Assembly: GCF_030693485.1 (NCBI RefSeq)
Contig: NZ_JAUYAN010000008.1
Location: 1-38,741, forward strand
Length of the DNA stretch: 38,741 bases
Source: Bradyrhizobium sp.
GTDB lineage: Bacteria > Pseudomonadota > Alphaproteobacteria > Rhizobiales > Xanthobacteraceae
Reading direction: 5' to 3'
The notes beneath the pieces were generated by a model. The model was not told the origin of the DNA and did not search any database. It worked only from the letters and a program-made list of their open reading frames with translations. Shown here in pieces: positions 8,775 through 18,502 of this stretch; the stretch's first letter is position 1, and the number at the start of each line of letters is the position of its first letter. Made by a program: the position numbers and the translations under genes.

Positions 8775-9503
8775 ATGCCCGCACGGAAACCAACCAAGGC
8801 ACCGCCACCCATGGCTGAGGCTGAAATCGCGATCGTCCGCATTGCGCCGGAGACCAGCTTCAAGAACAAGGCCTACGAAGCCTTGAAGGAAGCCATTCTC
8901 AAGATGGACATCTACGCGACGCCCGAACAGGTGATGCTCGACGAGCGCGCGCTGTCGGAGCGTCTCGGCGTCAGCCGGACCCCGATCCGCGAAGCCATCG
9001 CCATGCTGGAGCAGGACGGTTTTGTAAAAACCGTGCCACGCCGCGGCATCGTGGTCGTGCGCCGCACCAAGAACGAAATCGTCGACATGATCCGCGCCTG
9101 GGCCGCGCTGGAAAGCATGGCGGCGCGGCTGATCACCACCACCGCGCGCAAGAAGGACATCTCGGCGCTGCGCGACTTCTTCAAGGATTTTGGCAAGGAC
9201 CGCCTGCCGCAGGATCACGTCGACGAATATTCCAGGGCCAACATCGCCTTTCACCAGGCGCTGATCTCGCTGTCGGAATCGCCTGTTCTGGTCGACATGA
9301 CCAACGATATCCTGCTGCATGTTCGCGGCTACCGGCAGCTGACCATCGGCCGCGTCGACCGCACCGCGACCTCGTTGCCGGAGCACATGGCCATCATCGA
9401 GGCGCTCGAGGAGCGCGACACCGAGCTTGCGGAGAAGCGCGCCCGCGATCACACGCTCGGCCTTGCCGCCTATGTCGAAGCCCACGGGCAGGAACTCTTC
9501 TAA
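8775..9503 (+). CDS. GntR family transcriptional regulator, FCD (FadR) subfamily
   Basis: A 242-residue regulator. The winged helix-turn-helix is at about residues 30-100, with [28 protein letters not shown] and the wing VPRRGIVVV. The all-helical FCD ligand domain follows, with the expected metal-site histidines in [18 protein letters not shown] and [12 protein letters not shown] regulators usually bind an organic acid and leave DNA on binding. GAGGAG lies upstream of ATG 8775. The gene is divergent from the CoA ligase and precedes oxc by 67 nt with no terminator between. It is the obvious candidate to bind the five TGGYAT-N5-ATRCCA palindromes in this window, two of them in its own promoter region. 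Confidence 0.93.
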   Translation: MPARKPTKAPPPMAEAEIAIVRIAPETSFKNKAYEALKEAILKMDIYATPEQVMLDERALSERLGVSRTPIREAIAMLEQDGFVKTVPRRGIVVVRRTKNEIVDMIRAWAALESMAARLITTTARKKDISALRDFFKDFGKDRLPQDHVDEYSRANIAFHQALISLSESPVLVDMTNDILLHVRGYRQLTIGRVDRTATSLPEHMAIIEALEERDTELAEKRARDHTLGLAAYVEAHGQELF

Positions 9504-9570
9504 CAAGACGGCTCTTTCAACGAAGACGGCGGACCAGTCCGTAACAAAAAAACGATCAGGGAGAAGCGGA

Positions 9571-11301
9571 ATGTCCGCAGTAGTACAAAGCATCGATACC
9601 AGCGCGACCGACGAGCGCGAACAGACCGACGGCTTCAACCTCATCATCGATGCGCTCAAGCTCAACGGCCTGAACACGATCTACGGCGTGCCGGGCATTC
9701 CAATCACCGATTTCGGCCGCATGGCCCAGGCCGCGGGCATCCGTGTGCTGTCGTTCCGCCACGAGCAGGCCGCCGGCTACGCCGCCTCGATCGCAGGCTT
9801 CCTGACCAAGAAACCCGGCGTTTGCCTCACCGTCTCGGCGCCCGGCTTTCTCAACGGCCTGACCGCGCTGGCGCACGCCACCACCAACTGTTTTCCGATG
9901 ATCCTGATCTCGGGCTCGTCCGAGCGCGAGATCGTCGACCTGCAGCAGGGCGACTACGAGGAAATGGATCAGCTCGCCATCGCCAAACCGCTGTGCAAGG
10001 CGGCGTTCCGCGTGCTGCATGCCGCCGATATCGGCATCGGCCTTGCGCGTGCGATCCGCGCCGCCGTGTCGGGACGCCCGGGCGGCGTCTATCTCGATCT
10101 GCCTGCAAAACTTTTCGGCCAGGTGATGGACGCCGAAGCCGGACGGAAGTCGCTGGTCAAGGTGATCGATGCGGCCCCCGCGCAGATCCCCGCCCCCGAT
10201 GCGATCAAGCGCGCGCTCGATGTGCTCAGGAACGCAAAGCGTCCGCTGATCATTCTCGGCAAGGGTGCGGCCTACGCGCAGGCCGATGATGCGATCCGCA
10301 GCCTGGTCGAGAAGAGCGGCATTCCGTTCCTGCCGATGAGCATGGCCAAGGGCCTATTGCCCGACACCCATCCGCAATGCGCCGGTGCGGCGCGCTCGAC
10401 GGTGCTCAAGGACAGCGACGTCGTGATGCTGATCGGCGCGCGGCTGAACTGGCTGCTCTCGCACGGCAAGGGCAAGAGCTGGGGCGATGCGCCGAAGAAA
10501 TTCATCCAGATCGACATCGAGCCGAAGGAAATGGACTCCAACGTCGAGATCGTCGCCCCCGTGGTCGGCGACATCGGCTCCTGCGTCGCCGCACTGCTCG
10601 CGGGTATGGGCGGCTGGACGGCCCCGCCGTCAGAGTGGACCGGCGCTGTGGCCAAGAAGCGCGACGAGAACGTCGCCAAGATGGCGCCGCGGCTGATGAA
10701 CAACAACTCGCCGATGGACTATCACGGCGCGCTCGGCGTGCTGCGCACCGTCATCAAGGAACGGCCGGACGCCATCCTGGTCAACGAAGGCGCCAATACG
10801 CTCGATCTCGCGCGCGGCATCATCGACATGTACCAGCCGCGTAAGCGCATCGATGTCGGCACCTGGGGCATCATGGGCATCGGCATGGGCTATTGCATCG
10901 CCGCCGCGATCGAGACCGGCAAGCCGGTGCTCGCGGTCGAAGGCGACTCGGCCTTCGGCTTCTCCGGCATGGAGGTCGAAACGATCTGCCGCTACAGTTT
11001 GCCAGTCTGCATCGTCGTCTTCAACAATGACGGCATCTATCGCGGCACCGACGTCAATTCGGCGGGTTCGGATCCCGCGCCCACCGTGTTCGTCAAGGGC
11101 TCGCGCTACGACAAGATGATGGAAGCCTTCGGCGGCGTCGGCGTCAATGCCACCTCGCCGGACGAACTCAGGCGCGCCGTCAACGCGGCGATGGATTCCG
11201 GCAAGCCGACCCTGATCAACGCGGTGCTGGACCCGGCCGCCGGCAGCGAGAGCGGCCGCATCGGCAACCTCAACCCGCAAAGCAAGCTGAAGAAGAAATA
11301 A
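9571..11301 (+). CDS. oxc: Oxalyl-CoA decarboxylase
   Basis: A 576-residue thiamine-diphosphate enzyme that converts oxalyl-CoA to formyl-CoA and CO2 (the Oxalobacter enzyme has 568 residues). The N-terminal PYR domain has [10 protein letters not shown] and the activating glutamate in [13 protein letters not shown] (Glu65). The central domain has the family-typical [11 protein letters not shown]. The C-terminal PP domain carries the ThDP/Mg motif [16 protein letters not shown], ending in the double Asn of [11 protein letters not shown] (about residues 458-487). The GD-S variant and [10 protein letters not shown] are typical of Oxc rather than acetolactate synthase. GGGAGAAGCGGA precedes ATG 9571. 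It probably shares a transcript with gntR and, across a repeat, with frc. Confidence 0.95.
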   Translation: MSAVVQSIDTSATDEREQTDGFNLIIDALKLNGLNTIYGVPGIPITDFGRMAQAAGIRVLSFRHEQAAGYAASIAGFLTKKPGVCLTVSAPGFLNGLTALAHATTNCFPMILISGSSEREIVDLQQGDYEEMDQLAIAKPLCKAAFRVLHAADIGIGLARAIRAAVSGRPGGVYLDLPAKLFGQVMDAEAGRKSLVKVIDAAPAQIPAPDAIKRALDVLRNAKRPLIILGKGAAYAQADDAIRSLVEKSGIPFLPMSMAKGLLPDTHPQCAGAARSTVLKDSDVVMLIGARLNWLLSHGKGKSWGDAPKKFIQIDIEPKEMDSNVEIVAPVVGDIGSCVAALLAGMGGWTAPPSEWTGAVAKKRDENVAKMAPRLMNNNSPMDYHGALGVLRTVIKERPDAILVNEGANTLDLARGIIDMYQPRKRIDVGTWGIMGIGMGYCIAAAIETGKPVLAVEGDSAFGFSGMEVETICRYSLPVCIVVFNNDGIYRGTDVNSAGSDPAPTVFVKGSRYDKMMEAFGGVGVNATSPDELRRAVNAAMDSGKPTLINAVLDPAAGSESGRIGNLNPQSKLKKK

Positions 11302-11315
11302 CGCAATCACCCATC

Positions 11316-11429
11316 ATGTCATTCCCCGCGAAGGCGGGGAATCCAGTAACCACGGAACTATCGAGAAACGAAGCCTGGCCGACTGAACCAACGGTGATTG
11401 CTGGATGCCGGCCTTCGCGGGCATGACGA
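11316..11429. repeat. Paired palindromic repeat between oxc and frc
   Basis: A tight hairpin ATTCCCCGC-GAAG-GCGGGGAAT (11321-11342), followed by ATCCAG, is mirrored about 60 nt later by CTGGATGCCGGCCTTCGCG and GGCATGAC (11401-11426). This is a common intergenic repeat of Bradyrhizobiaceae. On the plus-strand transcript it could protect the oxc end or reduce read-through to frc, but there is no T run. Confidence 0.75.
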
Positions 11430-11457
11430 CAATAGTGTAAATCTCAGGAGCAAGACA

Positions 11458-12735
11458 ATGACTCAGGCGCTGAAGGGCGTTCGCATTCTCGATTTCACCC
11501 ACGTCCAGTCGGGGCCGACCTGCACCCAGTTGCTGGCCTGGTTCGGCGCCGACGTGATCAAGGTCGAGCGCCCCGGCGTCGGCGATATCACGCGCGGCCA
11601 GCTGCAGGACGTGCCGAACGTCGACAGCCTGTATTTCACCATGCTCAACCACAACAAGCGCTCGATCACGCTCGACACCAAAAACCCCAAGGGCAAGGAA
11701 GTCCTGACCGCACTGATCAAGAGCTGCGACGTGCTGGTTGAGAATTTCGGCCCCGGCGTGCTCGACCGCATGGGATTTCCATGGGAGAAGATCCAGAGCA
11801 TCAATCCGAAGATGATCGTGGCCTCGATCAAGGGCTTTGGTCCCGGCCCCTATGAAGACTGCAAGGTCTACGGGAACGTCGCGCAGTGCACCGGCGGCGC
11901 CGCATCGACCACTGGCTTTCGCGACGGACTGCCGCTGGTCACCGGCGCGCAGATCGGCGACAGCGGCACCGGCCTGCATCTCGCGCTCGGCATCGTCACC
12001 GCGCTGTATCAGCGTACGGTCTCGGGCAAGGGACAGAAGGTCACCGCCGCGATGCAGGACGGCGTGCTCAATCTGGCGCGCGTCAAGCTGCGCGATCAGC
12101 AGCGGCTCGCCCATGGCCCGCTGAAGGAATACAGCCAGTTCGGCGAGGGCATTCCGTTCGGCGACGCGGTGCCGCGCGCTGGCAATGATTCCGGCGGCGG
12201 CCAGCCTGGCCGCATCCTGAAGTGCAAGGGCTGGGAGACCGATCCCAACGCCTACATCTACTTCATCACCCAGGCGCCGGTGTGGGAGAAGATCTGCGAC
12301 GTGATCGGCGAGCCCGGCTGGAAGACCCATCCGGATTACGCCAAGCCCCCGGCCCGGCTGTCACGCCTCAACGACATCTTTGCGCGCATCGAGCAATGGA
12401 CGATGACGAAGACGAAATTCGAGGCGATGGACATCCTCAACAAGGATGACATCCCCTGCGGGCCGATCCTGTCGATGAAGGAATTGATCGAGGACCAGTC
12501 GCTGCGCGCCACCGGCACCGTGGTCGAGGTCGACCATCCCGAGCGCGGCAAGTACTTCTCGGTCGGCAACCCCATCAAGATGTCGGACAGCCCGACCGAG
12601 GTGACGCGCTCCCCCCTGCTCGGCGAACACACCGACGAAATCCTGCGCCAGGTGCTCGGCTTCAGCGACCACCAGGTCGCGGAGATCCACGATTCCGGCG
12701 CGCTCGACCCGCCGCGCAAGGTCGCCGCCGAATAG
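11458..12735 (+). CDS. frc: Formyl-CoA:oxalate CoA-transferase
   Basis: A 425-residue family III CoA-transferase that moves CoA from formyl-CoA to oxalate, giving oxalyl-CoA for Oxc and releasing formate. The catalytic aspartate is Asp168 in [11 protein letters not shown], equivalent to Asp169 of the Oxalobacter enzyme. Other family marks are [30 protein letters not shown] at the N-terminus, [10 protein letters not shown], the glycine-rich loop [11 protein letters not shown] and the C-terminal [18 protein letters not shown] lies before ATG 11458. It follows oxc by 156 nt (a repeat lies between) and is closed by a strong terminator. With oxc it forms a closed cycle needing only catalytic formyl-CoA, which the nearby CoA ligase could prime. 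Confidence 0.95.
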   Translation: MTQALKGVRILDFTHVQSGPTCTQLLAWFGADVIKVERPGVGDITRGQLQDVPNVDSLYFTMLNHNKRSITLDTKNPKGKEVLTALIKSCDVLVENFGPGVLDRMGFPWEKIQSINPKMIVASIKGFGPGPYEDCKVYGNVAQCTGGAASTTGFRDGLPLVTGAQIGDSGTGLHLALGIVTALYQRTVSGKGQKVTAAMQDGVLNLARVKLRDQQRLAHGPLKEYSQFGEGIPFGDAVPRAGNDSGGGQPGRILKCKGWETDPNAYIYFITQAPVWEKICDVIGEPGWKTHPDYAKPPARLSRLNDIFARIEQWTMTKTKFEAMDILNKDDIPCGPILSMKELIEDQSLRATGTVVEVDHPERGKYFSVGNPIKMSDSPTEVTRSPLLGEHTDEILRQVLGFSDHQVAEIHDSGALDPPRKVAAE

Positions 12736-12761
12736 GCCGCGCTCCAGACACGCCGTAGACA

Positions 12762-12795
12762 GGCCGCCGGGCGTGCGTTCCGGCGGCCTTTTTTT
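12762..12795 (+). terminator. Rho-independent terminator after frc
   Basis: A perfect 9-bp GC stem, GGCCGCCGG (12762-12770) with CCGGCGGCC (12780-12788), is followed by seven T (12789-12795). It ends the gntR-oxc-frc unit. Confidence 0.93.
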
Positions 12796-12835
12796 ATGGA
12801 TCGGGTGCGCCGAGTCGGCCGCGCACCCCTTCTGT

Positions 12836-12852
12836 TGGCATTTCGTATACCT
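12836..12852. promoter_or_regulatory. Predicted GntR operator O3
   Basis: TGGCATTTCGTATACCT matches the TGGYAT-N5-ATRCCA pattern at 11 of 12 arm positions. It lies 205 nt upstream of O4, so it may be an auxiliary site for looping. No good promoter is visible immediately around it. Confidence 0.5.
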
Positions 12853-13032
12853 ATAACTCCGATCGGAAGCCTTACCGCGCGGCGCAAGGGAAAAGCGCAC
12901 CAAATCCCGCTGATAGGTTCGAGCCGATCCTTGTTCAGCAGCGTTGTGTTCGCTGGCCTTTGGCCAAGGTTTGAGCAACACCGGACTTGCTGCGACAAAT
13001 TGGCCTACCGTTAATCCGGACGGACTATTCGT

Positions 13033-13061
13033 TTGCACTCTGGCATATCGCATACCAATAT
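13033..13061 (+). promoter_or_regulatory. Promoter of second tctCBA with operator O4 (13041-13057)
   Basis: TTGCAC (13033-13038), a 17-nt spacer and CAATAT (13056-13061) give a -35/-10 pair. The palindrome TGGCATATCGCATACCA sits within the spacer. The same geometry (2 nt after the -35, same CAATAT) recurs in front of the CBS gene. Confidence 0.6.
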
Positions 13062-13363
13062 GCCGGAATTAGCGCGGCCAAACAGCGCGGCATGGGGAGC
13101 AAACAGGACACAAGGTTCAAGATGGCTGGTCCGCAAGACCGCCCATCGACCTTCCGGGGAGTGATCGTGCTATCCATTCGGAATGATCCGAAAGAAGCGG
13201 ATGCCACGCTGGAGGGTCCCTCATACAATTCTAACTGGCAACCGTCTCGCAGCGACAATGTTGCGGTACGATCGGCCGGGATCAGGCCCGAAGGGCCGCC
13301 CGGAATCAGTTTGATGGCAAAGCCGGCCAAGACCGGCGCGCTTGAATGAAATGGGAGAGAGAC

Positions 13364-14368
13364 ATGAGAAGTTCTGTTCTGCGAGTTGCGCTGGTTACCG
13401 TTGCCGCCTTCTGTACCAGCGGCATCGCATCCGCGGCCTGGGAGCCGGTTCGCCCGGTTGAGTTCATCGTACCCGCCGGCACCGGCGGCGGCGCCGACCA
13501 GATGGCCCGCACGATCCAGGGTATCGTCACCAAGCACAGCCTGATGAAGCAGCCAATGGTGGTCATCAACAAGTCCGGCGGCGCCGGCGGCGAAGGTTTC
13601 CTCGACGTGAAGTCGGCGGCGAACAACCCCCACAAGATCATCATCACCCTGTCGAACCTGTTCACCACACCGCTGGCCACCGGCATTCCCTTCAACTGGA
13701 AGGACCTGACGCCGGTCGCGATGCTGGCGCTCGACGAGTTCGTGCTCTGGGTCAATGCCGACAAGCCGTACAAGACCGTCAAGGATTACGTCGACGCCGT
13801 GAAGAAGGCGCCCCCCGGAAGCATGAAGATGGGCGGCACCGGCTCGAAGCAGGAAGACCAGATCATCACGGTCGCGGTCGAAAAGGCCATCTCGAGCAAG
13901 TTCACCTACATTCCCTACAAGGGCGGCGGCGAAGTCGCCGTCCAGCTGGTCGGCAACCACGTCGATTCCACCGTCAACAATCCGATCGAGGCGGTGGCGC
14001 AGTGGCGCGGCGGCAAGCTTCGTCCGCTCTGCGTGTTCGACGGCAAGCCGATGGCCTATGACGAGCCGATCGTGGACGGCAAGGGCTGGAAGGATATTCC
14101 GACCTGCAAATCGCAGGGTCTCGATATGGAGTATCTGATGCTGCGCGGCATCTTCATGGGACCCAAGGCCACCAAGGACCATGTCGACTACTACATCGAG
14201 CTGTTCAAGAAGGTGCGCGCTACTCCCGAGTGGCAGGATTTCATGAAAAGCGGCGCTTTCAATACGACCTTCCTGACCGGGGCCGACTATGCCAAGTGGG
14301 TCGAGGGCGAGGAAAAGCGTCATGAAGTTCTCATGAAAGAGGCCGGTTTCCTCAGCACCGGAAACTGA
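13364..14368 (+). CDS. tctC: Tripartite tricarboxylate transporter substrate-binding protein TctC (system 2)
   Basis: A 334-residue periplasmic Bug/TctC protein. It has a signal peptide (residues 1-24, SGIASAAW), the first-domain loop EFIVPAGTGGGADQMAR with the conserved Gly-Gly-x-x-Asp, NKSGGAGGEGFLDV, and the second-domain loop FTYIPYKGGGEVAVQLVGNHV. It diverges strongly from the tctC at 4941-5906, so the ligands probably differ. GGGAGAGAGAC precedes ATG 13364. It is first gene of tctC-tctB-tctA and has two predicted GntR operators upstream shared with the oxalate module, so the ligand may be oxalate or a related dicarboxylate. That is inference from regulation, not from residues. Confidence 0.92.
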   Translation: MRSSVLRVALVTVAAFCTSGIASAAWEPVRPVEFIVPAGTGGGADQMARTIQGIVTKHSLMKQPMVVINKSGGAGGEGFLDVKSAANNPHKIIITLSNLFTTPLATGIPFNWKDLTPVAMLALDEFVLWVNADKPYKTVKDYVDAVKKAPPGSMKMGGTGSKQEDQIITVAVEKAISSKFTYIPYKGGGEVAVQLVGNHVDSTVNNPIEAVAQWRGGKLRPLCVFDGKPMAYDEPIVDGKGWKDIPTCKSQGLDMEYLMLRGIFMGPKATKDHVDYYIELFKKVRATPEWQDFMKSGAFNTTFLTGADYAKWVEGEEKRHEVLMKEAGFLSTGN

Positions 14369-14449
14369 TCACTTCAATTGAGCCGAGCGACGAGCGTGTG
14401 ACGCAGAAACGGCTGCGAATGCGAAGCTGTGATTCCGCATGGAGCTTTC

Positions 14450-14947
14450 ATGACGACAAATAGTTCAGGCGCCGCCGGCCCAAGGCACAAGGTTGTGGAA
14501 GCCGGCGTCGCCCTGCTGATCGCGGTCTTCGGGGTCATCGTGATCATCGGCAGCGTGAAAGCCGGGATCAACTGGGGCGCCGAGGGTCCGCGCGCCGGAT
14601 TTTTCCCGTTCTACATCGGGCTGCTCATCGTCGTCTCCAGCGCGATCAATTTCTGGCACGTGCTGCGTGACGGGGACGGCGCCCTGTTCGCCGAGTGGGG
14701 ACAGCTTCGCCAGGTCATGAGCGTCGTCATCCCCACCGCGATCTATGTCGGCGCGATGCCGTTTACCGGCCTTTACCTCGCCTCGATCATCTTCATCGGC
14801 TACTTCATGCGATGGCTCGGCAAATACCGCTGGCTGACGGTGCTGGGCGTGGCGTTCGGCATGCCGATCGTCACCTATTTCATTTTCGAGCGTTACTTCC
14901 TGGTCCCGCTGCCCAAAGGGCCCATCGAGGAATGGTTGGGCATCTAA
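14450..14947 (+). CDS. tctB: Tripartite tricarboxylate transporter small membrane subunit TctB (system 2)
   Basis: A 165-residue membrane protein with four hydrophobic segments (about residues 17-37, 50-67, 88-110 and 115-150). It contains the TctB-like turn EGPRAGFFPFYIGLLIVVSSAINFW and a C-terminus FLVPLPKGPIEEWLGI, a typical TctB ending (P-L-P-x-G-P). It is the small membrane partner of the TctA that follows. ATG 14450 was preferred over GTG 14429 because a GGAGC lies just before it. Gaps to its neighbours are 81 and 63 nt, looser than in the first tct operon. Confidence 0.88.
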   Translation: MTTNSSGAAGPRHKVVEAGVALLIAVFGVIVIIGSVKAGINWGAEGPRAGFFPFYIGLLIVVSSAINFWHVLRDGDGALFAEWGQLRQVMSVVIPTAIYVGAMPFTGLYLASIIFIGYFMRWLGKYRWLTVLGVAFGMPIVTYFIFERYFLVPLPKGPIEEWLGI

Positions 14948-15010
14948 AGCCCGATCGTCATAAGCGCCACCTCAACAAAAGCGTCAGCTCAGGGTCGCAG
15001 GACTTACACC

Positions 15011-16519
15011 ATGGAAGAACTCGTCAATCTGTTTCACGGCTTCGCCGTGGCGCTGCAGCCCTTCAACATCATGGTGATGGTGCTCGGCATCGTGCTCGGC
15101 GTCATCATCGGCGTGTTGCCGGGACTGGGCGGCGCCAACGGCGTCGCGATCCTGCTGCCGCTGACCTTCAGCATGCCGCCGACATCGGCGATCATCATGC
15201 TGTCCTGCATCTACTGGGGCGCCCTGTTCGGCGGCGCCATCACCTCGATCCTGTTCAACATCCCCGGCGAACCATGGTCGGTGGCGACGACGTTCGACGG
15301 CTACCCGATGGCGCAGCAGGGCAAGGCCGGCGAGGCCCTGACCGCCGCCTTCACCTCCTCCTTCGTCGGCGCGCTGTTCGCCGTCATCATGATCACGCTG
15401 GTCGCGCCGCTGGTCGCGAGCTTCGCGCTGCAATTCGGGCCAGCGGAGAAGTTCGCGGTCTATTTCCTGGCATTCTGCAGTTTCGTCGGTTTGAGCAAGG
15501 AACCGCCGTTCAAGACAATCGCGGCGATGATGATGGGCTTTGCGCTGGCCGCCGTCGGCCTCGACTCCATCACCGGACAATTGCGCCTGACCTTCGGGGT
15601 CACGCATTTGCTCAACGGCTTCGACTTCCTGATCGCCGTCATCGGCCTGTTCGGCATCGGCGAGATCCTGCTCACGATGGAAGAAGGACTGGCCTTCCGC
15701 GGCGGCAAGGCGAAGATCGATCTGAAGGTCGTGCTGCAGACCTGGAAGGGCCTGCCCAGATACTGGCTGACCATGCTGCGCTCCTGCTTCATCGGCTGCT
15801 GGATGGGCATCACGCCGGCGGGCGCCACGCCCGCGTCGTTCATGAGCTACGGGATCGCCAAGCGGGTTTCGAAGAACGGCAACAATTTCGGCAAGGGCGA
15901 AATCGAAGGCGTCATCGCGCCGGAGACCGCGGCCCATGCCGCCGGTACCGCGGCATTGCTGCCGATGCTGTCGCTCGGCGTGCCCGGCTCGCCGACCGCC
16001 GCCGTGTTGCTCGGCGGTCTGCTGATCTGGGGCCTGCAGCCCGGCCCGATGCTGTTCGTGGAGCAGAAGGAATTCGTCTGGGGCCTGATCGCCTCGATGT
16101 ATCTCGGCAACCTGTTCGGCCTCATCATCGTGCTGACCTGCGTGCCGATCTTCGCGGCGATCCTGCGGGTGCCGTTCAGCATCATCGCGCCGCTCATCCT
16201 GGTGCTGTGCGCGATCGGCGCCTACTCGGTTCACTCCAGCACTTTCGACGTGATGCTGATGCTGGTATTCGGCGTCGTCGGCTACCTCCTGAAGAAGTGC
16301 AACTATCCCCTCGCCCCGCTGGTGCTGGCCATCGTGCTCGGCGACAAGGCGGAAGAGGCGTTCCGGCAATCGCTGCTGGGATCGCAGGGTTCGCTCGGCA
16401 TCTTCTTCTCCAATCCGCTGGTCTCGACCATCATGGTGCTGGGATTGATCGCGCTGTTCTGGTCCGTGATCCAGGAAGGCATCACCCGGTTGCGCGGAAC
16501 CCGGACGGCCGCCGCCTGA
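15011..16519 (+). CDS. tctA: Tripartite tricarboxylate transporter large membrane subunit TctA (system 2)
   Basis: A 502-residue permease with about 11-12 membrane segments. Family motifs include GIVLGVIIGVLPGLGGANGVAILLP near residue 30, CIYWGALFGGAITSILFNIPGE near 70, EGVIAPETAAHAAGTAALLPMLSLGVPGSP near 305, and NYPLAPLVLAIVLGDKAEEAFRQSLL near the C-terminus. It imports a carboxylate with TctB and TctC of the same operon. The ribosome site is modest (AGGAC before ATG 15011). The YWGALFGG and GLGGANG loops differ from those of the first TctA, again pointing to a different substrate. Confidence 0.93.
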   Translation: MEELVNLFHGFAVALQPFNIMVMVLGIVLGVIIGVLPGLGGANGVAILLPLTFSMPPTSAIIMLSCIYWGALFGGAITSILFNIPGEPWSVATTFDGYPMAQQGKAGEALTAAFTSSFVGALFAVIMITLVAPLVASFALQFGPAEKFAVYFLAFCSFVGLSKEPPFKTIAAMMMGFALAAVGLDSITGQLRLTFGVTHLLNGFDFLIAVIGLFGIGEILLTMEEGLAFRGGKAKIDLKVVLQTWKGLPRYWLTMLRSCFIGCWMGITPAGATPASFMSYGIAKRVSKNGNNFGKGEIEGVIAPETAAHAAGTAALLPMLSLGVPGSPTAAVLLGGLLIWGLQPGPMLFVEQKEFVWGLIASMYLGNLFGLIIVLTCVPIFAAILRVPFSIIAPLILVLCAIGAYSVHSSTFDVMLMLVFGVVGYLLKKCNYPLAPLVLAIVLGDKAEEAFRQSLLGSQGSLGIFFSNPLVSTIMVLGLIALFWSVIQEGITRLRGTRTAAA

Positions 16520-16543
16520 CACCGCCGACAAACTCCCACTGCG

Positions 16544-16577
16544 AAGCGCGCGCCCATCCCTCGATGAGCGCGCGCTT
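16544..16577 (+). terminator. Probable terminator hairpin after second tctA
   Basis: Perfect 10-bp arms AAGCGCGCGC (16544-16553) and GCGCGCGCTT (16568-16577) enclose a 14-nt loop, 24 nt after the tctA stop. The following TGCGTTGTGCTT is only weakly T-rich, so termination may be partial. Confidence 0.5.
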
Positions 16578-16727
16578 TGCGTTGTGCTTACCCGTTCCTG
16601 GTATACATGCGGGGCCTTCAGCCGATCTCGACGGAGCGCGCCAGCGAGCCGGCGCGAGCAGCACTAAGGCAGAAGTGTCAGTAAACCTGCCGCTTTTTGC
16701 AATAAGGGGCGGCACAACCGATCCACG

Positions 16728-16756
16728 TTGACAATTGGCATAATGTATACCAATAT
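16728..16756 (+). promoter_or_regulatory. Promoter of CBS gene with operator O5 (16736-16752)
   Basis: TTGACA (16728-16733), a 17-nt spacer and CAATAT (16751-16756) form the promoter. The palindrome TGGCATAATGTATACCA fills the spacer. Its position relative to the -35 is identical to that at the second tctC promoter, which supports both calls. The CBS start codon is about 45 nt further on. Confidence 0.7.
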
Positions 16757-16801
16757 TGCATGGTACTTTGAAATCGGGACAGCTATCTGAAGGAGGTTGC
16801 G

Positions 16802-17233
16802 ATGCAAGTCGGAGACATCCTGCGCAAGAAGACGGCGCGGGTTGCGACAATTCGGATGAACGAAACCGTCGGTATTGCCGCCCAGCTCATGCGCGCCAGC
16901 AACATCAGCGCGCTCGTGATCAAGGACGTGGTGCGGACCGAGGGCAATACGGCGGTCGGCATGTTCACCGAACGCGACGTGGTTCGCGCCATCGCCGAGC
17001 ACGGCGCGGCCGGCGTCAACCTGAAAATTTCGCAACTGATCTCGGTGCAGGAGCTGGTGTCATGCAGCTCCACCGATACGCTCGAACACGTGCGTCATGT
17101 CATGAACAAGAACCATATCCGCCATCTGCCGGTGATCGACAATTACGGCCTGATCGGCGTCATCAGCATCCGCGATATTTCCACCGCGTTCGATGACGAG
17201 GCCATGGCCACGCAAACCGTCTTTGCTGCCTGA
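16802..17233 (+). CDS. Two-CBS-domain protein
   Basis: A 143-residue cytoplasmic protein made almost entirely of a CBS pair (Bateman module). CBS1 is at about residues 8-68 (TVGIAAQLMRASNISALVI, GMFTERDVVRAI) and CBS2 at about 78-138 (TLEHVRHVMNKNHIRHLPVID, GVISIRDISTAF). Both end in the G-x-x-[ST]-x-R-D pattern that contacts the ribose of adenine nucleotides, so it probably senses ATP/AMP or a related ligand. There is no effector domain. An excellent AAGGAGG is 6 nt before ATG 16802. A predicted GntR operator in its promoter places it in the oxalate regulon. Stand-alone CBS pairs often act on a partner enzyme or transporter; which one is unknown. Confidence 0.9.
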   Translation: MQVGDILRKKTARVATIRMNETVGIAAQLMRASNISALVIKDVVRTEGNTAVGMFTERDVVRAIAEHGAAGVNLKISQLISVQELVSCSSTDTLEHVRHVMNKNHIRHLPVIDNYGLIGVISIRDISTAFDDEAMATQTVFAA

Positions 17234-17385
17234 AAAACGCTTCCGTCGATTTCGACGGGCCTGGTCTCCAGGCGCTCGCAGTTCGCGAGAGCCGTCTTGT
17301 CGAATGAAGGAATTGTCCGCCGGGCGGAAACAAAAACCCCTGTTTCTGCACGATCGCGTCGTTTCAAGGGCCCGGTGCCCGGTAG

Positions 17386-18468
<1,083 letters not shown>

Positions 18469-18502
18469 CGGCGGCATCCACCGACCTGCAGAGAAAGATC
18501 GC

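Larger units (their letters stand above)
12736..13363. other. Long intergenic region before the second tctC
   Basis: These 628 bases start with the frc terminator and then carry two GntR-type palindromes (12836-12852 and 13041-13057) and the likely tctC promoter. Open frames here (for example 13093-13349, 85 codons, ending 14 nt before tctC) have no recognisable features or convincing ribosome site. The roughly 300 nt from the predicted transcription start to tctC would be an unusually long leader; it contains GC-rich inverted repeats such as GGCCC-GAA-GGGCC. Confidence 0.6.

Noticed and set aside
12987..13349. 120-codon open frame before the second tctC as a gene
   Set aside because: It overlaps the predicted promoter and operator at 13033-13061, has no ribosome site and no recognisable motif.
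16599..16615. TGGTATACATGC as a sixth GntR operator
   Set aside because: Only the left arm matches; the right arm (CGGGGC) does not fit ATRCCA. It may be a chance half-site.
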